From assembly GCA_039024435.1 (NCBI GenBank), contig JBCCQH010000007.1, positions 1 through 64,000 on the forward strand: 64,000 bases of DNA, written 5' to 3'. Positions 61,505 to 64,000 of the stretch are shown here, piece by piece; positions within the stretch are counted from its first letter, which is position 1; the number at the start of each line of letters is the position of its first letter. The stretch is from JBCCQH01 sp039024435 (lineage in GTDB: Bacteria > Bacteroidota > Bacteroidia > J057 > JADKCL01). A model generated the notes under the pieces. The model saw nothing but the letters and a program-made list of their open reading frames with translations, was not told the DNA's origin and ran no database searches. The translations under genes were made by a program, and so were the position numbers.

Positions 61505-62212
61505 TTAAGTATCACTCCAAACTTGCAATACCCTGTCTTTCAGCGTTCGCCCAATCGGAAGCTTGCGGTCCTGCAGTCCGGCCTGGTTTCCCTCGATGAA
61601 ACGGATCTCCTTGAGTGCCACGATGTAGGACTTGTGGATGCGGATAAAATCGGGGGTGGGTAGGGTCGCTTCTAAATTTTTAAGAGAAAACAGCGTGAAG
61701 AAACATTACAGGGCAGTGTAGATGCGCACGTATTCTTTCCAGCCTTCGATGAAAATGATTTCGTCGAAGCGAATTTTGACCAGGCGTCCGTCTGCTTTGA
61801 TGATGAGGCGGCTGCTTTCCGCATCCGCGTTTGCGGGGGTTCCCTGGCGGAAGTGGATCAGCTCGTGGGCTTTGTTAACCGCCTTCAGAAAGCGGTCGTA
61901 GGGGAAGGGTTTGATCAGGTAATCCACCGCATCCAGGTCAAATGCTTCTGGCGCGTACTGCTGGTAGGCGGTGGTAAAAATGGTCACCGGGGGCTGAAAC
62001 AAGCTTTTTAAAAAATCGGTTCCGCGTAAGCGCGGCATCTGAATATCGAGGAACATCAGGTCGACCCCGCCTTCGTCCAGGCGTTCCAGCGCCGCGGTGG
62101 CGTTGGGGAAGCGTCCTGCCAATTGCAAATGGGGCGTCTGCTGGACGTACTCTTCCAGCAGGTCCAGGGCCAGGGCTTCGTCATCGACGAGGATACAGGA
62201 TATGGTTCTCAT
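61505..62212 (-). pseudogene. LytTR response regulator interrupted by an in-frame stop
   Basis: Reading from ATG 62212 gives a normal receiver domain (phospho-Asp D56 in FLDIQMP; LIKPFPY) and the first part of LytTR (IFIEGWKEYVRIYTAL), then a TAA at 61708-61706. The same frame continues without further stops for 66 codons to a stop at 61507-61505. It encodes the missing LytTR second half, including FIRIHKSYIVALKE and LPIGRTLKDRVLQVW. The full length would be 235 codons, normal for the family. A single CAA-to-TAA change explains it. The gene overlaps its kinase by ATGA (62212-62209). Either a nonsense mutation, readthrough or a sequencing error. Confidence 0.85.
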
Positions 62213-63246
62213 GACACTTCAAATTGCAGGTCCACCCGAAATCTGTGCGGTTCTTCGGTGATCTCCAGGCGGTTTTTGCCGGGATAATTGAGTTCCAATC
62301 GCTTGCGTACATTGCTCAGCCCGATGCCGCCCACTTCGTCTTTGACTTGGTCGGCCGGATCGCGCGTGTTTTCGATGCGGAAGTTGATCTGCGAACCCTC
62401 ATTGCGCACCCAGATTTTCACAAAGGCAGCCGGATTGTGGTCGAGATCGGCATGCTTGAGACTGTTTTCGACCAGGGGGATGAGTAGCATGGGTTCGATC
62501 AGCAGGTTTGGATCGGTGATTTCTTCAGAAAAGGAAATCGGATAGGGTGCGGTGCGCTTGATCTGGAAGACTTCAATAAAGAGGCGGTTGTGAGCGATGT
62601 CTTCCCCGAGGGCAACCCGCTCTTCCCGACAATCATACAGCACGTAGCGCAGTAGATGGGACAGTTTCAGAATCATCTCCGGAGCCCGATCACTTTTTCG
62701 GTAGGCCAGCGAGTAGATATTGTTCAGCGTATTGAAGAGGAAGTGGGGATTGATCTGAGCCTTGAGGTAGTCCAGTTGGGCCTCGGTTTTTTCCCGAGCC
62801 AATTGTTCCAGGCTGCGCTCGGAGTCGGAGCGCATTTGAGAAATTTTGGTGAAGGCACTGAGCACCAGCACCCCAAAGGTGGCCAGCCACGCCAGGATGT
62901 AGGTGCCATAGGGTAGGTTGAGCGCGGAACTGACCGAAAAAATATCGATGTGGAAAGCCTGGATGATTTCTACCAGGCCGCTGCGAAGTCCAGCAGTAAC
63001 AATCGACAAACCGGCTGCCGCCAGGACGTAGAGCGCGTACCGGCCCCGGGCAAATATCCGCGGGACCAGGATCTGCGAATTGACGTAGAAAGTAATCGCG
63101 AGAAAAACCCCGGCGATCACCGTGGCCAGCAAAGCCAGGCCCACCGAGGTCACCGAAGAACGGATCGCCACCGAAAAAATTGCGAAGGTGAGCCAACCAC
63201 TGATGTGGAGGAGGCGGATCAATTGTATGCGGGTAAGGGCGAACAT
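62209..63246 (-). CDS. LytS-type sensor histidine kinase
   Basis: A 345-residue sensor kinase. ATG 63246 (MFALTRIQLIRLLHISGWLT) was chosen over the GTG at 63273. Four membrane helices cover the first ~130 residues (for example LTFAIFSVAIRSSVT, LALLATVIAGVFLAITF, LYVLAAAGLSIVT, YILAWLATFGVLVLSAF). The His_kinase domain carries the phospho-His in INPHFLFNTLNNIYSL and the N-box-type LLIPLVENSLKHA, with the ATP-lid GGIGLSNVRKRLE. It overlaps by 4 bp the disrupted LytTR regulator gene, its expected partner. The signal sensed is unknown. Confidence 0.9.
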   Translation of the reverse strand: MFALTRIQLIRLLHISGWLTFAIFSVAIRSSVTSVGLALLATVIAGVFLAITFYVNSQILVPRIFARGRYALYVLAAAGLSIVTAGLRSGLVEIIQAFHIDIFSVSSALNLPYGTYILAWLATFGVLVLSAFTKISQMRSDSERSLEQLAREKTEAQLDYLKAQINPHFLFNTLNNIYSLAYRKSDRAPEMILKLSHLLRYVLYDCREERVALGEDIAHNRLFIEVFQIKRTAPYPISFSEEITDPNLLIEPMLLIPLVENSLKHADLDHNPAAFVKIWVRNEGSQINFRIENTRDPADQVKDEVGGIGLSNVRKRLELNYPGKNRLEITEEPHRFRVDLQFEVS

Positions 63247-63506
63247 CTGTCTTCCCAATCTGGCAAAAGCCACGGATTTAAGCTAACTTTTTCAAGCAAA
63301 GTCGCCCGGCGATCAACGAACGGTAGTCGGGGAGGATGGACCCGCCCAATCCGGAATAAGTGTTGCAGCATCCGGCAATTGTGTTAGCCGGTGTGACGGC
63401 GTCCTCCTACTTTTGTCATTGGCGGCGGACAATTGATTTGTGAAGCCTGCCGTCGCACCACGTAGGATCAAATTTGAACGCCGCTAAACCAGCAATATCA
63501 TCGATC
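63247..63506. other. Intergenic region between divergent regulators
   Basis: About 260 bp; a putative TACTTTTG -7 box for the AraC gene lies at 63408-63415. No gene seen. Confidence 0.45.
63408..63415 (+). promoter_or_regulatory. Putative -7 box of the AraC-type gene
   Basis: TACTTTTG fits TAnnTTTG, with a weak TTAG -33 about 20 nt upstream. The leader would be about 90 nt. Confidence 0.45.
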
Positions 63507-64000
63507 ATGGCCCAGGACATCATCCGTATTGAATCCATCTCGCAGTTGCATCAGGCACTTGGCTTGCCCAAGCCGCAGCATCCCCTCATCAGCGTTATCG
63601 ACGTAGCGGCCCTGCAGGGCAAGAACAAACCGGTGGGTGTACGCTACACCAATGATTTCTACATGATCAGCAAGAAAGACGGCGGTTGCGGCATGTTGTA
63701 CGGGCGGAATTACTACGACTTCGAAGAGGGGGTGTTGCTGTTCACCGCACCCAATCAAGTGATCACCTCGACGGGCAATACGGTGCAATCCACCGGATGG
63801 ATGCTGTTTTTTCATCCTGATCTCCTGCGGGGCAGTAATTTGGGCCAAAGCATGTCCCGCTACACGTTTTTCTCCTACGATGTCCACGAAGCCCTGCACA
63901 TGTCCGAAAAGGAAGAGCAAATCCTCGACGACATCATCCAGAAGATCGAGTACGAGTATCACCAAAACATCGACAGCCACAGCCAGAGCCTGTTCGTGTC
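63507..64000 (+). CDS. AraC-family regulator, N-terminal part (3' partial)
   Basis: The first ~164 residues of a transcriptional regulator, cut by the window edge. The frame from ATG 63507 (MAQDIIRIESISQLHQALGL) is open to base 64000. The sequence shows the N-terminal sensory domain of Bacteroidota AraC proteins: FTAPNQVITSTGN, GWMLFFHPDLLRGSNLGQSM, YTFFSYDVHEALHMSEKE and a following helix EEQILDDIIQKIEYEYHQNI. The helix-turn-helix domain must lie beyond the edge. Function and targets unknown. Confidence 0.85.
   Translation, partial: MAQDIIRIESISQLHQALGLPKPQHPLISVIDVAALQGKNKPVGVRYTNDFYMISKKDGGCGMLYGRNYYDFEEGVLLFTAPNQVITSTGNTVQSTGWMLFFHPDLLRGSNLGQSMSRYTFFSYDVHEALHMSEKEEQILDDIIQKIEYEYHQNIDSHSQSLFV

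Overview
The window looks like a chromosomal segment of a Bacteroidota bacterium, most likely a marine-type member of the Saprospiria (Lewinella-like). This rests on several type IX secretion C-terminal sorting domains, SprB-type repeats with a gliding-motility-associated C-terminal domain, an S46 dipeptidyl-peptidase, LytTR/LytS two-component pairs, a proteorhodopsin, a probable serine palmitoyltransferase, and promoters of the Bacteroidota type (TTTG or TTG, about 19 nt, TAnnTTTG). By eye the GC content is in the high fifties, with an AT-rich pocket near 39.9-40.3 kb. Taxonomy below phylum is inference. No rRNA, tRNA, CRISPR array or insertion sequence was recognised.

Region by region. 1-8.5 kb: the end of an extracellular contractile injection system (eCIS) cluster, with a very long tape-measure protein (5' end outside the window), an overlapping AAA+ ATPase, and a DUF4157 (eCIS-core) protein carrying five near-identical 51-bp repeats. 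8.7-15.8 kb: a TPR lipoprotein, a GH18-like membrane protein that lacks the catalytic Glu, a helical protein of unknown function, a small ORF and a GNAT acetyltransferase. 15.9-24 kb: metK, a secreted four-repeat protein, a DinB-like protein, trmB, and a LytTR regulator with its TPR histidine kinase. 24-31.6 kb: a VWA-rhodanese fusion, a polytopic membrane protein, and a tight run mlaD-like > hutI > glycerophosphodiesterase. 31.8-37.2 kb: a probable serine palmitoyltransferase with a clear promoter, a three-gene envelope operon (secreted beta-rich protein, polytopic membrane protein, SIMPL protein) and endonuclease V. 37.2-40.3 kb: a TetR regulator and an alpha/beta hydrolase that share a palindromic operator, then a green-type proton-pumping proteorhodopsin. 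40.3-54.5 kb: pcm, a T9SS esterase, a DUF2314 protein coupled to a DPP11-type S46 peptidase, an FG-GAP/ASPIC T9SS protein, inorganic pyrophosphatase, an M43 metalloprotease, a solitary DUF262-HNH protein and a YugP-like zinc peptidase. 54.8-61.3 kb: a 2172-residue SprB-like adhesin. 61.5-63.2 kb: a LytS kinase with a LytTR regulator interrupted by one in-frame stop. The right edge holds the start of an AraC-family regulator.

Functionally, the window combines an injection-system module, a large secreted and surface repertoire (adhesin, peptidases, esterase), membrane-lipid functions (SPT, MlaD-like, GDPD), sensory regulation and ordinary housekeeping genes. Intergenic regions carry several families of hairpin-forming dispersed repeats. 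Several -7 promoter boxes lie only 2-8 nt from the start codon, which suggests leaderless or nearly leaderless transcripts.
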